NCBI RefSeq assembly: GCF_002117445.1
Contig: NZ_CP019937.1
Coordinates: 2,229,501-2,293,500, forward strand
Length of the DNA stretch: 64,000 bases
From: Ketogulonicigenium robustum
Lineage (GTDB): Bacteria > Pseudomonadota > Alphaproteobacteria > Rhodobacterales > Rhodobacteraceae
Direction of reading: 5' to 3'
Shown here: in pieces, positions 36,180 through 45,713 of the stretch
Layout: each line of letters begins with the position of its first letter
Position numbering within the stretch: position 1 is the stretch's first letter
The notes under the pieces: model-generated
Database searches by the model: none
Seen by the model: the letters and a program-made list of their open reading frames with translations, nothing else
What the model was told of the DNA's origin: nothing
Translations under genes and position numbers: made by a program

Positions 36180-36210
36180 TTTTGCCGCTTACGCCAAATC
36201 AGCGGCAAAA
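36180..36210. repeat. Inverted repeat overlapping the 3' end of the GNAT gene
   Basis: TTTTGCCGCT (36180-36189) and AGCGGCAAAA (36201-36210) are perfect 10-bp arms with an 11-nt loop. The repeat spans the stop codon of the acetyltransferase. It may end transcription, though no long T-run follows. Confidence 0.5.
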
Positions 36211-36704
36211 TTCGGGTGAAAGCGCACCATGTGGGTGGTGTGCTGATAGCGACCACCAAAGAAAAGGTCGAAGCGCGACTCGCCCTCTACCTCAAAGCCG
36301 AACCGCCGATAAAGCGCGATGGCGCGTGCATTGTTTGACGCTACATCCAGTTGCATGCGGGTAATATTGTACCAGTTGTCTGCCAGATTTAGCATTTCGC
36401 CCATCAAGGCGGCACCGGCCCCCTGACCCTGATGGTCTGGGTGGACCGCGATACCGAAACTCGCCACATGCTTGCGACGAGGCGCGCTGTTGGTCAGCAA
36501 GCCCAGATGGCCAACCACCCCCGCACCGCTCACCGCAACCAACTCGGCCCCGTTCGGGTCGCGCGTGCGATAAAAACCGGGCCAAAAGACGTCGGGGCGA
36601 TGCGGCAACTGGCTTGTCAGCGCTACAACGGACTCAAATGCGTATATGGCCGCAATCTGGGCTGCATCCGATTCGCGTGCAGCACGTATAGTAATTTCCG
36701 CCAT
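36189..36704 (-). CDS. GNAT-family N-acetyltransferase
   Basis: A 171-residue acetyl-CoA-dependent acetyltransferase. The acetyl-CoA loop is VHPDHQGQGAGAALMGEML (about residues 83-101), and the RRFGFEVEGESRFD ending is typical of the L-amino-acid N-acyltransferase/PhnO-like branch. The ATG at 36704 (MAEITIRAA) gives the standard start; the longer frame is rejected. The substrate is unknown. It stands alone on the minus strand next to tRNA-Thr. Confidence 0.82.
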   Translation of the reverse strand: MAEITIRAARESDAAQIAAIYAFESVVALTSQLPHRPDVFWPGFYRTRDPNGAELVAVSGAGVVGHLGLLTNSAPRRKHVASFGIAVHPDHQGQGAGAALMGEMLNLADNWYNITRMQLDVASNNARAIALYRRFGFEVEGESRFDLFFGGRYQHTTHMVRFHPNFAADLA

Positions 36705-36802
36705 ACCAATCCCGACCAATAGCGTAACGCGCGCAATTGGCGACAGATGTTACATGTACGGGCTGAGGTGTCTAACCCAATCCTTCCGCGTCTGGAAAGA
36801 AG

Positions 36803-36878
36803 TGGTGCCGCTGAAGGGACTCGAACCCCCGACCCCATCATTACGAATGACGTGCTCTACCAGCTGAGCTACAGCGGC
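36803..36878 (-). tRNA. tRNA-Thr (anticodon CGT)
   Basis: A 76-nt cloverleaf on the minus strand. The acceptor arm GCCGCTG pairs with CAGCGGC, followed by A and an encoded CCA. D-arm TAGCTCAGCTGGTAGAGCA is standard; the anticodon arm is CGTCA-TTCGTAA-TGATG with anticodon CGT; the T-arm contains GGTTCGAGT. It reads ACG codons. Confidence 0.96.
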
Positions 36879-36919
36879 GACGCGCGGCAGATAGCATTCT
36901 GAATCGTCAGTGGAAAGCC

Positions 36920-38464
36920 CTAATTTGCACGCGAGGGAGGTGTATCGTCGGCCAACACGACGTCAGGCGGCGGCGGAATATAGACCTCCTCGGGCTTTGC
37001 GGCGGCGGGGGCGGTAGTTTTCGACGGATCGATAGGCGCGGGCTGCACATCTTCGACCACAGCTTCCGTTGCGGCAGCAGCCTCGGGCGCGCCGACGATC
37101 AGCGGCAGCATGGCCGCACCGCCTGGCATTGCGAAGTCGCTGGCGGGGGGCGTAACCCACGCCAAGGTGTCGAAGCCATGGCACGAATCGCAGACCGGCA
37201 ACCAATGCGCATGCACCTTACCGCATTGGCCGCAGACCCACTGCGGGCCGCGCGGGGCGGTCAGCGCCTTGGTCAGCCATCCACGCACAACCGATTCGTC
37301 CGCGCCCATGCCCCGCTCGACAGCGGCCATCAACGCCAGCGAACGAGACGTCGCATCCGCCCCCTCGACCAGATTGCCCAGCGCGCGGCGCGCGGCGGGG
37401 AAGTCGCCGGTGGCAATCAGCAGCTCGGCCCGCAGCATTTTGGTTTCCGGGTGATCGGTGCGCAGGTTGGTCAGCGTCTCGAAACGCGCAAGGCGGGCGT
37501 CAGGCCGCTCGTCAGGAGCGATTTCGGCGAAGGCTTCGGCGATATCGGGGTGCGGCTGCGCCTCCCATGCTTTGCGCAGAACACGGGTCGCATAGCGGGT
37601 GTTGCCTTCGTTGATATAGCTGCGCGCGGCCATGACAGCCGCGGGCACCAGATCGGGCGACAGGCGGTTCGCCTCGATCGCACGCTCACGCGCGTCGATG
37701 GGAACCTGATCGTCGAAGACGGCCTGCGCCTCGGACAGGGCCAGCACCGCATCACGGCGGCGGTAAACATCGCGTGGCAGAACCCCGCGGCGGGCCTTTT
37801 CACCCAAGGTCGCGCGCGCGCCGGCCCAGTCACTGCTTTCAGCCTGCAGGCGCAACAAAATGTCCTGCACCTCGACGTTTTCGGGGCGTGCCTTGAAGGC
37901 GGCTTCGGCCAATTTCAGGGCGGTCACGGAATCGCCCGCCGCCAGCTTCTGCTTCATCAACCCCTGCAGGGCGACAAAACGGGTGCGGTCGCTCTCAAGC
38001 AGTTCTTTATAGGTTTGCTCGGCCAGATCGGTCTCGCCCGCGCGCTCGGCCGTGTGAGCCATCAGAACGTGGGTGATGTCGGGCGCGCCAAGGTATTTGT
38101 CAGCCACTTTCGCGCGCGAGAGCGCCTCTTTCGGCTCGCCTGCGGCGAGGGCCAGAACGCTGTCCGACAGCGCCTTCATCCCCTTGCGTTCACGACCACG
38201 GCTGAAGAAACGCGAGACCGCCGTGTCATCGCCATTGATGAACCGCAACACAGCCAGCAACAACCCCAGCAGGCGAAAGACGGCCCAAGCAGCCATCATC
38301 AAAATGGCGATGGCGATCACACCTTCCAGCGGGCGCAGGGTGAATTCGACCCCGCCCAGCGTCACCAGCGCCCCACCGGGCATTTCGGCCAGCCATACGG
38401 CGCCGAACGTGACAGCTGTGACGACAGCGACAAAAAGCAGGATTTTCAACAAAGACCAGATCAT
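36920..38464 (-). CDS. HemY-like membrane protein with TPR region and C-terminal zinc ribbon
   Basis: A 514-residue inner-membrane protein: two N-terminal helices (about residues 3-24 and 43-66), a HemY N-terminal domain, and TPR-like helices to about 400. A CxxC...CxxC pair (C411, C414, C425, C428) forms a likely zinc ribbon, followed by a Pro/Ala-rich tail. HemY-N proteins sit in haem operons of proteobacteria but their biochemical role is unclear; this is not the protoporphyrinogen oxidase also called HemY. The ribbon after TPRs recalls the LapB/YciM layout. The ATG at 38464 follows the Mic60 gene by 14 nt. Confidence 0.8.
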   Translation of the reverse strand: MIWSLLKILLFVAVVTAVTFGAVWLAEMPGGALVTLGGVEFTLRPLEGVIAIAILMMAAWAVFRLLGLLLAVLRFINGDDTAVSRFFSRGRERKGMKALSDSVLALAAGEPKEALSRAKVADKYLGAPDITHVLMAHTAERAGETDLAEQTYKELLESDRTRFVALQGLMKQKLAAGDSVTALKLAEAAFKARPENVEVQDILLRLQAESSDWAGARATLGEKARRGVLPRDVYRRRDAVLALSEAQAVFDDQVPIDARERAIEANRLSPDLVPAAVMAARSYINEGNTRYATRVLRKAWEAQPHPDIAEAFAEIAPDERPDARLARFETLTNLRTDHPETKMLRAELLIATGDFPAARRALGNLVEGADATSRSLALMAAVERGMGADESVVRGWLTKALTAPRGPQWVCGQCGKVHAHWLPVCDSCHGFDTLAWVTPPASDFAMPGGAAMLPLIVGAPEAAAATEAVVEDVQPAPIDPSKTTAPAAAKPEEVYIPPPPDVVLADDTPPSRAN

Positions 38465-38478
38465 CACATTCCCCGCCG

Positions 38479-39597
38479 TTACTGCGCTGTGCCCAGCGCG
38501 ACGATTGCAGCCTCGGCCGAAAGGCGCGCCTCGGCCCGCGCCAGCCACGGCGCCATTTCGGCCTGTGCGGCGCCGGTCAGGGCGCCAACCTCGCGCACGG
38601 CGGTGGCCAGATCGCCCGCCATAACGGCAGCCCCCGCGCGCGACAGGACCGCGTCTGCATCATCCCCCTCGCGCGGCGCGACCGAGCGTGGATTGAAGCG
38701 GTTTTGTAAGAAGCCCATCAACCCGTTATCCGTGGCGCGATCCGCCACCAGCGCAGCGCGGGCTGCGGGGGTGAAGTCGTCTTGCAGCTGCGCCAACGCC
38801 GCAACCCCTCCGGCCGGTATATCGGCCAGTGCGGCAGGTAAGTCGCCGCCTTGCGCCCTCAGGTCCTCAAGCGCGTCTGTAAAGTCGGCTCCGCCGTCCA
38901 ACGCGGTTTGCAGCCGTGCCTGTAATGCCGTCATCATCTGGGCGCGCGCCTCGGCCGCTGCGGCGTCGGCAGCAGCGACTGCGGTTTCGCTAGCAGCAGC
39001 CGCCTCGGCGGTGCGCGACTGCGCAAATTCTTGCAACTGCGCGCCCTGCGCGGCAAGGGCATCACGCAGCGTCGCTAACTCTTGCTCGAGCACGCTTGTA
39101 TCGGGCCCGCCTACATCGGGGGCCGACTGTGCGGCCGCCTCGCTGGCAAGGGTATCCAATCGCGCGGCCAACGCGGCAAGTTCGTCTTGCAACGGCGCGG
39201 TCGCGGCGGCGACCTGCGCATCCAGCATCGACTGGGCCTGACTGGCCTGCGCGGCCACATCTTGCCGCAACGCCTCAAGCCCGGCGGTCGCATCGGGCCG
39301 TGCGGCTAGTTCGCCCTCCAGCGCGGCAAGGCGCTGCGTAAGGGGGCTGTGATCCATGCCGTAGCCCATGAAGGCCGCGCCATAGCCCAAACCTGCCGCG
39401 ACAATTCCGCCCAAGACCACGGGCACGAAGCCCACTTTTTTTACCGGCGCGTCTTCAAGGTCGCGCGGCGTTGCTGGGGCCGATGGCGTCACTTTAGCAT
39501 CAATATCTTGGCTACCCTCTTGCCCCGTATTTTGGGTCACGTCTTTGCCCGTGACTTTGGGGGCCGCATCGTTTGGCTTGATCTCGGGATCTGGCAT
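38479..39597 (-). CDS. Alphaproteobacterial Mic60/mitofilin-like protein
   Basis: A 372-residue protein with an acidic N-terminal tail, one membrane helix (about 55-79), an Ala/Gln/Glu-rich coiled-coil region (about 85-220) and a C-terminal mitofilin-type domain (about 270-365, with FLQNRFNPRSVAPREGDDAD near its start). Alphaproteobacterial Mic60 is known from the hemD-mic60-hemY neighbourhood and is the homologue of the mitochondrial cristae-organising protein; it shapes intracytoplasmic or envelope membranes. The order here is exactly that. The coiled coil is of low complexity, so the call rests on layout, C-terminus and context. Confidence 0.75.
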   Translation of the reverse strand: MPDPEIKPNDAAPKVTGKDVTQNTGQEGSQDIDAKVTPSAPATPRDLEDAPVKKVGFVPVVLGGIVAAGLGYGAAFMGYGMDHSPLTQRLAALEGELAARPDATAGLEALRQDVAAQASQAQSMLDAQVAAATAPLQDELAALAARLDTLASEAAAQSAPDVGGPDTSVLEQELATLRDALAAQGAQLQEFAQSRTAEAAAASETAVAAADAAAAEARAQMMTALQARLQTALDGGADFTDALEDLRAQGGDLPAALADIPAGGVAALAQLQDDFTPAARAALVADRATDNGLMGFLQNRFNPRSVAPREGDDADAVLSRAGAAVMAGDLATAVREVGALTGAAQAEMAPWLARAEARLSAEAAIVALGTAQ

Positions 39598-39675
39598 GCT
39601 TTCCCCCTATGTAGGGCCCGTCATGTATACGGCGCGGGCGACTTCCACAGCATCCTACCTGCACCTGCGCAGGCT

Positions 39676-40371
39676 TCAACCCGCTTCGCGACAGGCACTT
39701 GCGACAAGGCGATGCATCGCCGACCCGTCGGGCACGTCGGCGATCTGCAATCGGACTGCTGGCGGGGCTTTGGCCGCTGCTGCATCGCTGATCGCGATCA
39801 CCCACAACGGCGCAGCAAACGGCCCCTGCCCCGCAAAAGCTGCGGCTGATCGTGGCGAAAACAGCGGGACGATCACGGGCGATGCACCGCTCAAACAGGC
39901 CCTTGCCTGCGTGGTCAGGGGCTGGACGACCTGGTCGTAAACCACCGCTTCGTCGCACACCCGACCCGCCGCCCGCAGTGCACCGGCCACATCAGCGGCC
40001 ACATGGGCCCCGCGCAGGTGAAGGAAAGGGCCGTCGCCGCCTTCGGCCAAAAGGCGCGGCAACAATCGGGCCGCATCGGGACCCGCCAAAATGGGCCGTG
40101 CGCCATGCGCCGCCGCAACATCAGCGGTGCGCTGCCCCACGCACCACGCGGGCAGGCCCGCAGGCAGCGACAAGCGCGCTAGTGCCGCCGCCCCGTTTTC
40201 CGATGTCAACACCAGCGCCGCCGGCACCCTTTTGGGAAGTTCAGGCGTTATGGGGGTAATTTGCAGGACGGGGCTGATGATTGCAGCGGTGGCGACCGCT
40301 TCGGCAATCAGCCCCGCATGGAACCGACGCGCGGCAGCCTCGGGGCGAGTCAGCAGCAATGTCGCGGCCAT
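39676..40371 (-). CDS. hemD: Uroporphyrinogen-III synthase HemD
   Basis: A 231-residue enzyme that cyclises hydroxymethylbilane to uroporphyrinogen III in haem and cobalamin synthesis. The opening [13 protein letters not shown], the [12 protein letters not shown] strand and [11 protein letters not shown] are family hallmarks of this poorly conserved enzyme. It starts at ATG 40371, divergent from tsaD over 85 nt, and leads the hemD-mic60-hemY run. Confidence 0.85.
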   Translation of the reverse strand: MAATLLLTRPEAAARRFHAGLIAEAVATAAIISPVLQITPITPELPKRVPAALVLTSENGAAALARLSLPAGLPAWCVGQRTADVAAAHGARPILAGPDAARLLPRLLAEGGDGPFLHLRGAHVAADVAGALRAAGRVCDEAVVYDQVVQPLTTQARACLSGASPVIVPLFSPRSAAAFAGQGPFAAPLWVIAISDAAAAKAPPAVRLQIADVPDGSAMHRLVASACREAG

Positions 40372-40456
40372 CTTATCCTCGCACCGTTGTTTCGCTTGGC
40401 GTCAGATGTTACCTGCTGGGCACCGCGGCGCAAGCCGCCCCAAAGGACTTTCTGAC

Positions 40457-41551
40457 ATGGACGGCACGCTGACCATTCTTGGCATTGAATCCAGCTGTGA
40501 TGACACCGCTGCCGCCATCGTGCGCATCGGGCCGGACGGCACGCAGATATTATCGTCGGTCGTCGCGGGGCAAACCGACCTGCATGCCGATTTTGGCGGC
40601 GTGGTCCCCGAAATCGCCGCCCGCGCCCATGCCGAGCGGGTGGATATCTGTGTCGAGGACGCGCTGGCGCAAGCCGACATCGCGCTGGCGGGCGTCGACG
40701 CAATCGCTGTGACCGCCGGGCCCGGGTTGATCGGCGGCGTGCTGGCTGGCGTGATGTGCGCCAAGGGGCTGGCGCTGGCCACGGGCAAGCCGCTGATCGG
40801 CGTCAACCACCTTGCGGGCCACGCCCTGACACCGCGCTTGACCGATGATCTGGCCTTTCCCTACCTTTTGCTGCTGGTGTCGGGCGGGCATTGCCAGTTC
40901 TTGCTGGCCGAAGGGCCTGACCGCTTCCGGCGCCTCGGCGGCACGATCGATGACGCCCCCGGCGAGGCATTCGACAAAACGGCCAAGCTGTTGGGCCTGC
41001 CGCAACCCGGAGGCCCCGCGGTCGAACGTGCCGCGCGCGACGGTGACCCCCGCCGCTTCCCCCTGCCCCGCCCCCTGCTGGATCGAGCGGGCTGCGATAT
41101 GTCGTTTTCGGGGCTAAAAACCGCGCTGCTGCGGGCGCGCGACGCTGTGGTTGCCGAAAAGGGTGGCATAACCGTGCAAGACCGCGCCGATCTGTGCGCA
41201 GGGTTTCAGGCAGCGGTTGTCGATATTCTGACCGAAAAGTCGCGCCGCGCGTTGGCCGAATACCTGACACTCGCCCCCGCCCAACCGGCCTTTGCGGTCG
41301 CAGGCGGTGTTGCGGCGAATGGGCCGATCCGCGCGGCGCTGCAGGGCCTTGCCAAAAGCGCAGGCGCGACATTCCACGCGCCCCCCTTGGCGCTGTGCAC
41401 CGATAATGCGGCCATGATCGCCTTTGCCGGGGCCGAGGCCCTGCAAGCCGGTCACACCAGCGGGCTGGATCTGGCCGCCCGCCCGCGCTGGCCGCTGGAT
41501 TCAACCGCAGCCCCCCTATTGGGCGCTGGCAAGAAAGGAGCCAAAGCATGA
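40457..41551 (+). CDS. tsaD: tRNA threonylcarbamoyladenosine transferase TsaD
   Basis: A 364-residue Kae1/Qri7-family protein that transfers the threonylcarbamoyl group to A37 of ANN-decoding tRNAs. The signature [14 protein letters not shown], the metal-binding HLAGH of GVNHLAGHA and the VSGGHCQ loop are all present. The ATG at 40457 ([13 protein letters not shown]) gives the normal N-terminus; the frame is open upstream within the hemD region but unsupported. It overlaps gpsA by 4 nt. Confidence 0.95.
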   Translation: MDGTLTILGIESSCDDTAAAIVRIGPDGTQILSSVVAGQTDLHADFGGVVPEIAARAHAERVDICVEDALAQADIALAGVDAIAVTAGPGLIGGVLAGVMCAKGLALATGKPLIGVNHLAGHALTPRLTDDLAFPYLLLLVSGGHCQFLLAEGPDRFRRLGGTIDDAPGEAFDKTAKLLGLPQPGGPAVERAARDGDPRRFPLPRPLLDRAGCDMSFSGLKTALLRARDAVVAEKGGITVQDRADLCAGFQAAVVDILTEKSRRALAEYLTLAPAQPAFAVAGGVAANGPIRAALQGLAKSAGATFHAPPLALCTDNAAMIAFAGAEALQAGHTSGLDLAARPRWPLDSTAAPLLGAGKKGAKA

Positions 41552-42516
41552 CCATCTGCATCGTCGGGGCCGGAGCCTTTGGCACGGCCTTGGCCGTCAC
41601 GTTGGCGCGCGCGACGCCAGACCGCATCATCCACCTGTGGGTGCGCGACATCACGGCCGAGACAACCATCAACTGGACCGGCGAAAGCCCGCGCCTGCCC
41701 GGCGTGCCGCTGCCCAAAAACGTGCATGTCACATCGCTGACAACCGCCCTGTCCGACGCCGATACGATCCTGCTGGCTACACCCGCACAAGCCCTGCGGC
41801 CGTTCTTGGACAAACACGCCAGCCTGCTGGCCGGCCGCCCCCTTGTCGCCTGCGCCAAAGGCATCGACCTGACCACCCTAGAGGGGCCGAGCGCCACCAT
41901 CGCCGCCATGGTGCCCGATGCGACCCCCGCCATTCTGACCGGCCCCAGCTTTGCCGCCGATATCGCCCGCGGGTTGCCGACGGCGCTGACGCTGGCCTGC
42001 GCTGATGATGCGGTGGGCGCGGCGCTGCAAGAACAGCTGTCGACACCGACCCTGCGCCTTTATCGCACGACCGACCTGCGCGGGGCCGAACTGGGCGGCG
42101 CGCTGAAAAACGTGATGGCGATTGCATGCGGCGCCACCATCGGGGCAGGTTTCGGCGATTCCGCCCGCGCCGCCCTAATGACGCGCGGCTATGCCGAAAT
42201 GCAGCGCATGGCCTTGGCACTGGGGGCAGGCCCCGAGACGCTGGCGGGCCTGTCGGGCTTCGGCGATCTGGTGCTGACCTGCACGTCCGATCTGTCGCGC
42301 AACTACCGCTTTGGCCTTGCACTTGGCCAAGGGCGCGCGCCAGATAGCGGTGTCACCGTCGAAGGTGTGGCAACTGCCGACGCAGCCCACCGCCTTGCCC
42401 AAAAGCTGGGTATCGACATGCCGATCACCGCAGCCGTCGCCCAACTGGCCCGCGGCGAAATCACCCCCGCCGATGCCATGCAAGACCTGTTGGCACGGCC
42501 CCTGAAGGAAGAATAA
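41548..42516 (+). CDS. gpsA: NAD(P)H-dependent glycerol-3-phosphate dehydrogenase GpsA
   Basis: A 322-residue enzyme that reduces dihydroxyacetone phosphate to sn-glycerol-3-phosphate for phospholipid synthesis. Rossmann motif [10 protein letters not shown] at residues 7-16; catalytic lysine region [15 protein letters not shown]; substrate-binding [16 protein letters not shown] overlap with tsaD; the next gene starts directly after its stop. Confidence 0.95.
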   Translation: MTICIVGAGAFGTALAVTLARATPDRIIHLWVRDITAETTINWTGESPRLPGVPLPKNVHVTSLTTALSDADTILLATPAQALRPFLDKHASLLAGRPLVACAKGIDLTTLEGPSATIAAMVPDATPAILTGPSFAADIARGLPTALTLACADDAVGAALQEQLSTPTLRLYRTTDLRGAELGGALKNVMAIACGATIGAGFGDSARAALMTRGYAEMQRMALALGAGPETLAGLSGFGDLVLTCTSDLSRNYRFGLALGQGRAPDSGVTVEGVATADAAHRLAQKLGIDMPITAAVAQLARGEITPADAMQDLLARPLKEE

Positions 42517-42786
42517 ATGCGCTTCGCCATTATCTGCCGCGACAAGGCCGACTCGCTTGAAATCCGCATGAGCAACCGCGAAGCGCATCTGGCGTTTCTG
42601 GCCACCGGCCCGGTCGAACAGGCTGGCCCCTTTCTGGACACCGACGGCAAAATGGTCGGCTCGATGCTGATCGTCGATTTCGACACGCTGGCCGATGCGC
42701 AAAGCTGGGCCGCCAAAGACCCCTATGCCAATGCGGGTTTGTTCGAAACCGTCTACATCGACCAGTGGAAAAAAGTCATCGGCTGA
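42517..42786 (+). CDS. YciI-family protein
   Basis: An 89-residue small protein with the YciI/YCII fold pattern: MRFAIICRDKADSLEIR, then REAHLAFL, and FDTLADAQSWAAKDPYANAGLF (about 57-78). The His-Asp pair proposed as active site in YciI proteins may be represented by H27 and D73. Function is unknown in most family members. The ATG follows the gpsA TAA with no gap, and its stop overlaps the next start. Confidence 0.85.
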   Translation: MRFAIICRDKADSLEIRMSNREAHLAFLATGPVEQAGPFLDTDGKMVGSMLIVDFDTLADAQSWAAKDPYANAGLFETVYIDQWKKVIG

Positions 42787-43226
42787 TGGCCTATTGGCTG
42801 CTGAAATCCGAACCCGATACGTTCGGCTGGGACCACCAGCTTGCCTTGGGCGCGGGCGGCGGCGCGTGGACGGGTGTGCGCAACTATCAGGCGCGCAACG
42901 CGATGCGCGCGATGCAGGTCGGCGATTTGGCGCTGTTCTATCATTCGAACATCGGCAAAGCGGTGGTCGGCATCGTGCGCGTCACCGCGCTATCGGCCCC
43001 CGACCCCACCACCGACGACCCCCGCTGGGATTGCGTGACAGTTGCAGCCCTGATGCCACTGCCCCAGCCGGTATCTTTGGCCACTATTAAAGCGACACCC
43101 GCCTTGGCAGAAATGGCCCTGGTAAAGGCGCCGCGGCTTTCAGTCCAACCGGTCGATCCGGCGCATTTCGCGCTGATTTGTCGGATGGGCGGGCTGATGC
43201 ACCCGCCCGTTTCGCAGGGCGGCTGA
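42786..43226 (+). CDS. EVE-domain protein (modified-base-binding PUA-like)
   Basis: A 146-residue EVE-domain protein with the hallmark opening MAYWLLKSEPDTFGWDHQ, the GVRNYQARNAMRAM helix and the FYHSN motif. EVE/PUA-like domains bind modified bases in DNA or RNA. It overlaps the YciI stop by one base (TGATG), placing it at the end of the tsaD-gpsA operon. A linked role in tRNA modification is conceivable but unproven. Confidence 0.9.
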   Translation: MAYWLLKSEPDTFGWDHQLALGAGGGAWTGVRNYQARNAMRAMQVGDLALFYHSNIGKAVVGIVRVTALSAPDPTTDDPRWDCVTVAALMPLPQPVSLATIKATPALAEMALVKAPRLSVQPVDPAHFALICRMGGLMHPPVSQGG

Positions 43227-43500
43227 CGCCTGCACGCCCGCAACCAAAACGACGCGCTGGCCCAACTGCACACTGAACCGCATCGTGCGCCGCCGTTGCT
43301 GCTGCGCATAGTGTGAAATCGTTGCCCCGTGCCGCACCTGATGCCCCTGCCGCTATCGTTGTTACCGGCGCAGAATCGCGTGACAGGGTTAATATTTCGC
43401 AAATGCCTGTGCGGTTGACCGATCACCGACCGATGGCTATCTGCTGTAGCATACCGACACCGCACCCTCGCCGACCCGTCGCGCCAAAATCGGAGCTGAA

Positions 43501-44112
43501 ATGGCCAACTTCCTCTACCAGAACGACCTGCCCGACGGGCTTGACCTTGGCCCCGTCGTCGCCATCGACTGCGAGACGATGGGCCTTAATCCGCACCGCG
43601 ACCGGCTGTGTCTGGTGCAGATGTCGGGCGGCGACGGCAATGCCCATCTGGTGCAGGTCGCCCCCGGCCAGACCAGCGCCCCCAACCTTGCCCGCATGCT
43701 GGAAGACCCGAACGTCTTGAAACTGTTCCACTTTGGCCGGTTCGACATTGCGGCGATGTACAACAGCTTTGGCGCACTGGCCCAGCCGGTTTACTGCACC
43801 AAGATCGCATCGAAGATGGTGCGGACGTTTACCGATCGGCACGGGCTGAAATACCTACTGCAAGATCTGGTCGGCGTCGACATTTCGAAACAGCAGCAAC
43901 AGTCGGACTGGGGCGCCAGCACGCTGACAACCGCGCAAATGGATTATGCGGCATCCGACGTGCTGTACCTGCACCGCCTGCGCGCGCGTCTGGATGAAAT
44001 GCTGGAACGCGAGGGTCGCACCGCGCTGGCGCAGTCCTGCTTCGACTTCCTGCCCACCCGTGCCCGCCTTGATCTGGAAGGCTGGCCCGATATCGACATT
44101 TTTGCGCACTGA
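43501..44112 (+). CDS. rnd: Ribonuclease D, short form
   Basis: A 203-residue DEDD-type 3'-5' exonuclease: D23 and E25 in AIDCETMG, D82 in FGRFDIAAMY, and the final YAASDVLYLH with the Tyr and Asp. It lacks the HRDC domains of the 375-residue E. coli enzyme, as is normal for this short alphaproteobacterial form. GGAG precedes the ATG. It processes or trims structured RNA 3' ends. The kdsD gene follows after 4 nt. Confidence 0.9.
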   Translation: MANFLYQNDLPDGLDLGPVVAIDCETMGLNPHRDRLCLVQMSGGDGNAHLVQVAPGQTSAPNLARMLEDPNVLKLFHFGRFDIAAMYNSFGALAQPVYCTKIASKMVRTFTDRHGLKYLLQDLVGVDISKQQQQSDWGASTLTTAQMDYAASDVLYLHRLRARLDEMLEREGRTALAQSCFDFLPTRARLDLEGWPDIDIFAH

Positions 44113-44116
44113 TCCC

Positions 44117-45082
44117 ATGACCCAATCGAACAGCGATCTTGCCGTCGGCGCCCGCGTTATTCTGGACGAAGCAGCCGGCCTGACCCGACTGGCCGAGGTT
44201 TTGGACAGCCGCTTTACCGACGCTGTCGCGATGATGGCCGCGGCCAAGGGGCGGGTGATTTGTTCGGGCATGGGCAAATCAGGCCATATCGCCCGTAAAA
44301 TCGTGGCGACGCTGGCCTCTACCGGTACACCCGCGCAGTTCATCCACCCCGCCGAGGCCAGCCACGGCGATTTGGGCATGATTACCGCCGATGACGTGCT
44401 GCTGATCCTGTCGAATTCGGGCGAGACGCCGGAACTGGCAGACATTATCGCCTATGCGCGGCGCTTTCGTATTCCGCTGATCGGCGTTGCATCGCGCGCC
44501 GACAGCACGCTGCTGACGCAGTCGGATGTGGCCATCGTGCTGCCCGCCATGCCCGAAGCGTGCGGCATCGGCGTGGTTCCCACGACATCGACCACCATGA
44601 CGCTAGCCCTTGGCGATGCGCTGGCCATTGCCTTGATGGAGCGCCGGCATTTCACCGCCGAAAACTTCCGCGCCTTCCACCCCGGCGGCAAGCTGGGCGC
44701 ACGCCTGTCGAAGGTGCGCGACCTGATGCACGGCGGCGACGCGCTGCCGCTGGTCGCCGCCGATACGCCGATGCCTGACGTGCTGCTGACGATGACCCAT
44801 AAAGGCTTCGGCGTTGTCGGCGTCACCGATGCCGGAGGTCGCCTGTCCGGCATTATCACCGATGGTGACCTACGCCGCCACATGCGCGGTTTGCTGGATT
44901 TGACCGCCACGCAAGTGATGACAGCCAAGCCCAGCACGATTTCGCCCGATGCTTTGGCCGCCGAGGCGCTGGCGCAGATGCAAGACCGCAAAATCACCAG
45001 CCTGTTCGTGACGGCGGCAGATAGCGCGCTGCCGGTCGGCCTTATTCATATTCATGACTGCCTGCGCGCGGGGGTAGTCTGA
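44117..45082 (+). CDS. kdsD: D-arabinose-5-phosphate isomerase (KdsD/KpsF)
   Basis: A 321-residue protein with a SIS sugar-isomerase domain (about residues 35-175; GMGKSGHIARKIVATLASTG motif) and two CBS domains (about 205-320). It converts ribulose-5-phosphate to arabinose-5-phosphate, the first committed step of KDO synthesis. It leads directly into lptC-lptA-lptB, linking core sugar supply with LPS transport; kdsB lies at 57121. Confidence 0.93.
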   Translation: MTQSNSDLAVGARVILDEAAGLTRLAEVLDSRFTDAVAMMAAAKGRVICSGMGKSGHIARKIVATLASTGTPAQFIHPAEASHGDLGMITADDVLLILSNSGETPELADIIAYARRFRIPLIGVASRADSTLLTQSDVAIVLPAMPEACGIGVVPTTSTTMTLALGDALAIALMERRHFTAENFRAFHPGGKLGARLSKVRDLMHGGDALPLVAADTPMPDVLLTMTHKGFGVVGVTDAGGRLSGIITDGDLRRHMRGLLDLTATQVMTAKPSTISPDALAAEALAQMQDRKITSLFVTAADSALPVGLIHIHDCLRAGVV

Positions 45083-45086
45083 CACG

Positions 45087-45713
45087 ATGGCACGGGGCGG
45101 CGACGCATATTCCCGCTTCATCGCCCTGCTGACGGTGATCTTGCCGCTGGCGGCACTGGGACTGATGGCGGGGCTGTTCCTGTCCTCGCGCACGCGCGCG
45201 CCCGACGCGAACACCTTTGAAAACGCAGCACAAATCGCGGCAGATCCACATGTGGGCGAGCCGAAGGTCACAGGCGTCGCCGCCGACGGGTCGACCGTAT
45301 CAATCGTGGGCGAGGAAGTGCGCCAGATCGCCAACACCCCCGACGAGGTTCAAATCACCCGCCCTTTCGGCGACATCACGTTGCCCAGCGGCGTGGTGCT
45401 GCATGTCTCGGCCGGAAATGGCCTGTTCAACACCACGCAACAAGTCGCTGACCTGAGCGGGTTGGTCTGGGTGGAAAGCGGGGCACAGTGGCGGGTCGAG
45501 ACATCGGCCCTGACGGTCGATCTGGCCAATGCCATCATGGAAACCAAGGGCGCGCTCGAGGCGCGATCGCCTTTCGGGCGGCTAACCGCCGGCCATATGC
45601 GCGCGACATCGACACCCGTGCAACCAAATGGCGAAGGCGGCCTGCAAGTGCTTTTCTCGGACGGGGTTAGGCTGTTATATCAACCCGTACCCATCGAAGG
45701 AACCGACGAATGA
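45087..45713 (+). CDS. lptC: LPS export ABC transporter periplasmic protein LptC
   Basis: A 208-residue protein with one N-terminal membrane anchor (about residues 10-32) and an OstA-like beta-jellyroll beyond it. LptC joins LptB2FG to the LptA bridge. Recognised by position before lptA-lptB, single anchor and the LptC-type pattern SGVVLHVSAGNGLFNTTQQ. Overlaps lptA by 4 nt. Confidence 0.85.
   Translation: MARGGDAYSRFIALLTVILPLAALGLMAGLFLSSRTRAPDANTFENAAQIAADPHVGEPKVTGVAADGSTVSIVGEEVRQIANTPDEVQITRPFGDITLPSGVVLHVSAGNGLFNTTQQVADLSGLVWVESGAQWRVETSALTVDLANAIMETKGALEARSPFGRLTAGHMRATSTPVQPNGEGGLQVLFSDGVRLLYQPVPIEGTDE

Noticed and set aside
37178-39241. 687-codon plus-strand frame across the HemY-like and Mic60 genes
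   Set aside because: Antisense shadow spanning two real genes; the composition is biased and no domain is visible.
43140-43337. Small minus-strand frame overlapping the EVE gene 3' end
   Set aside because: No ribosome-binding site, overlaps a conserved gene and has no recognisable product.
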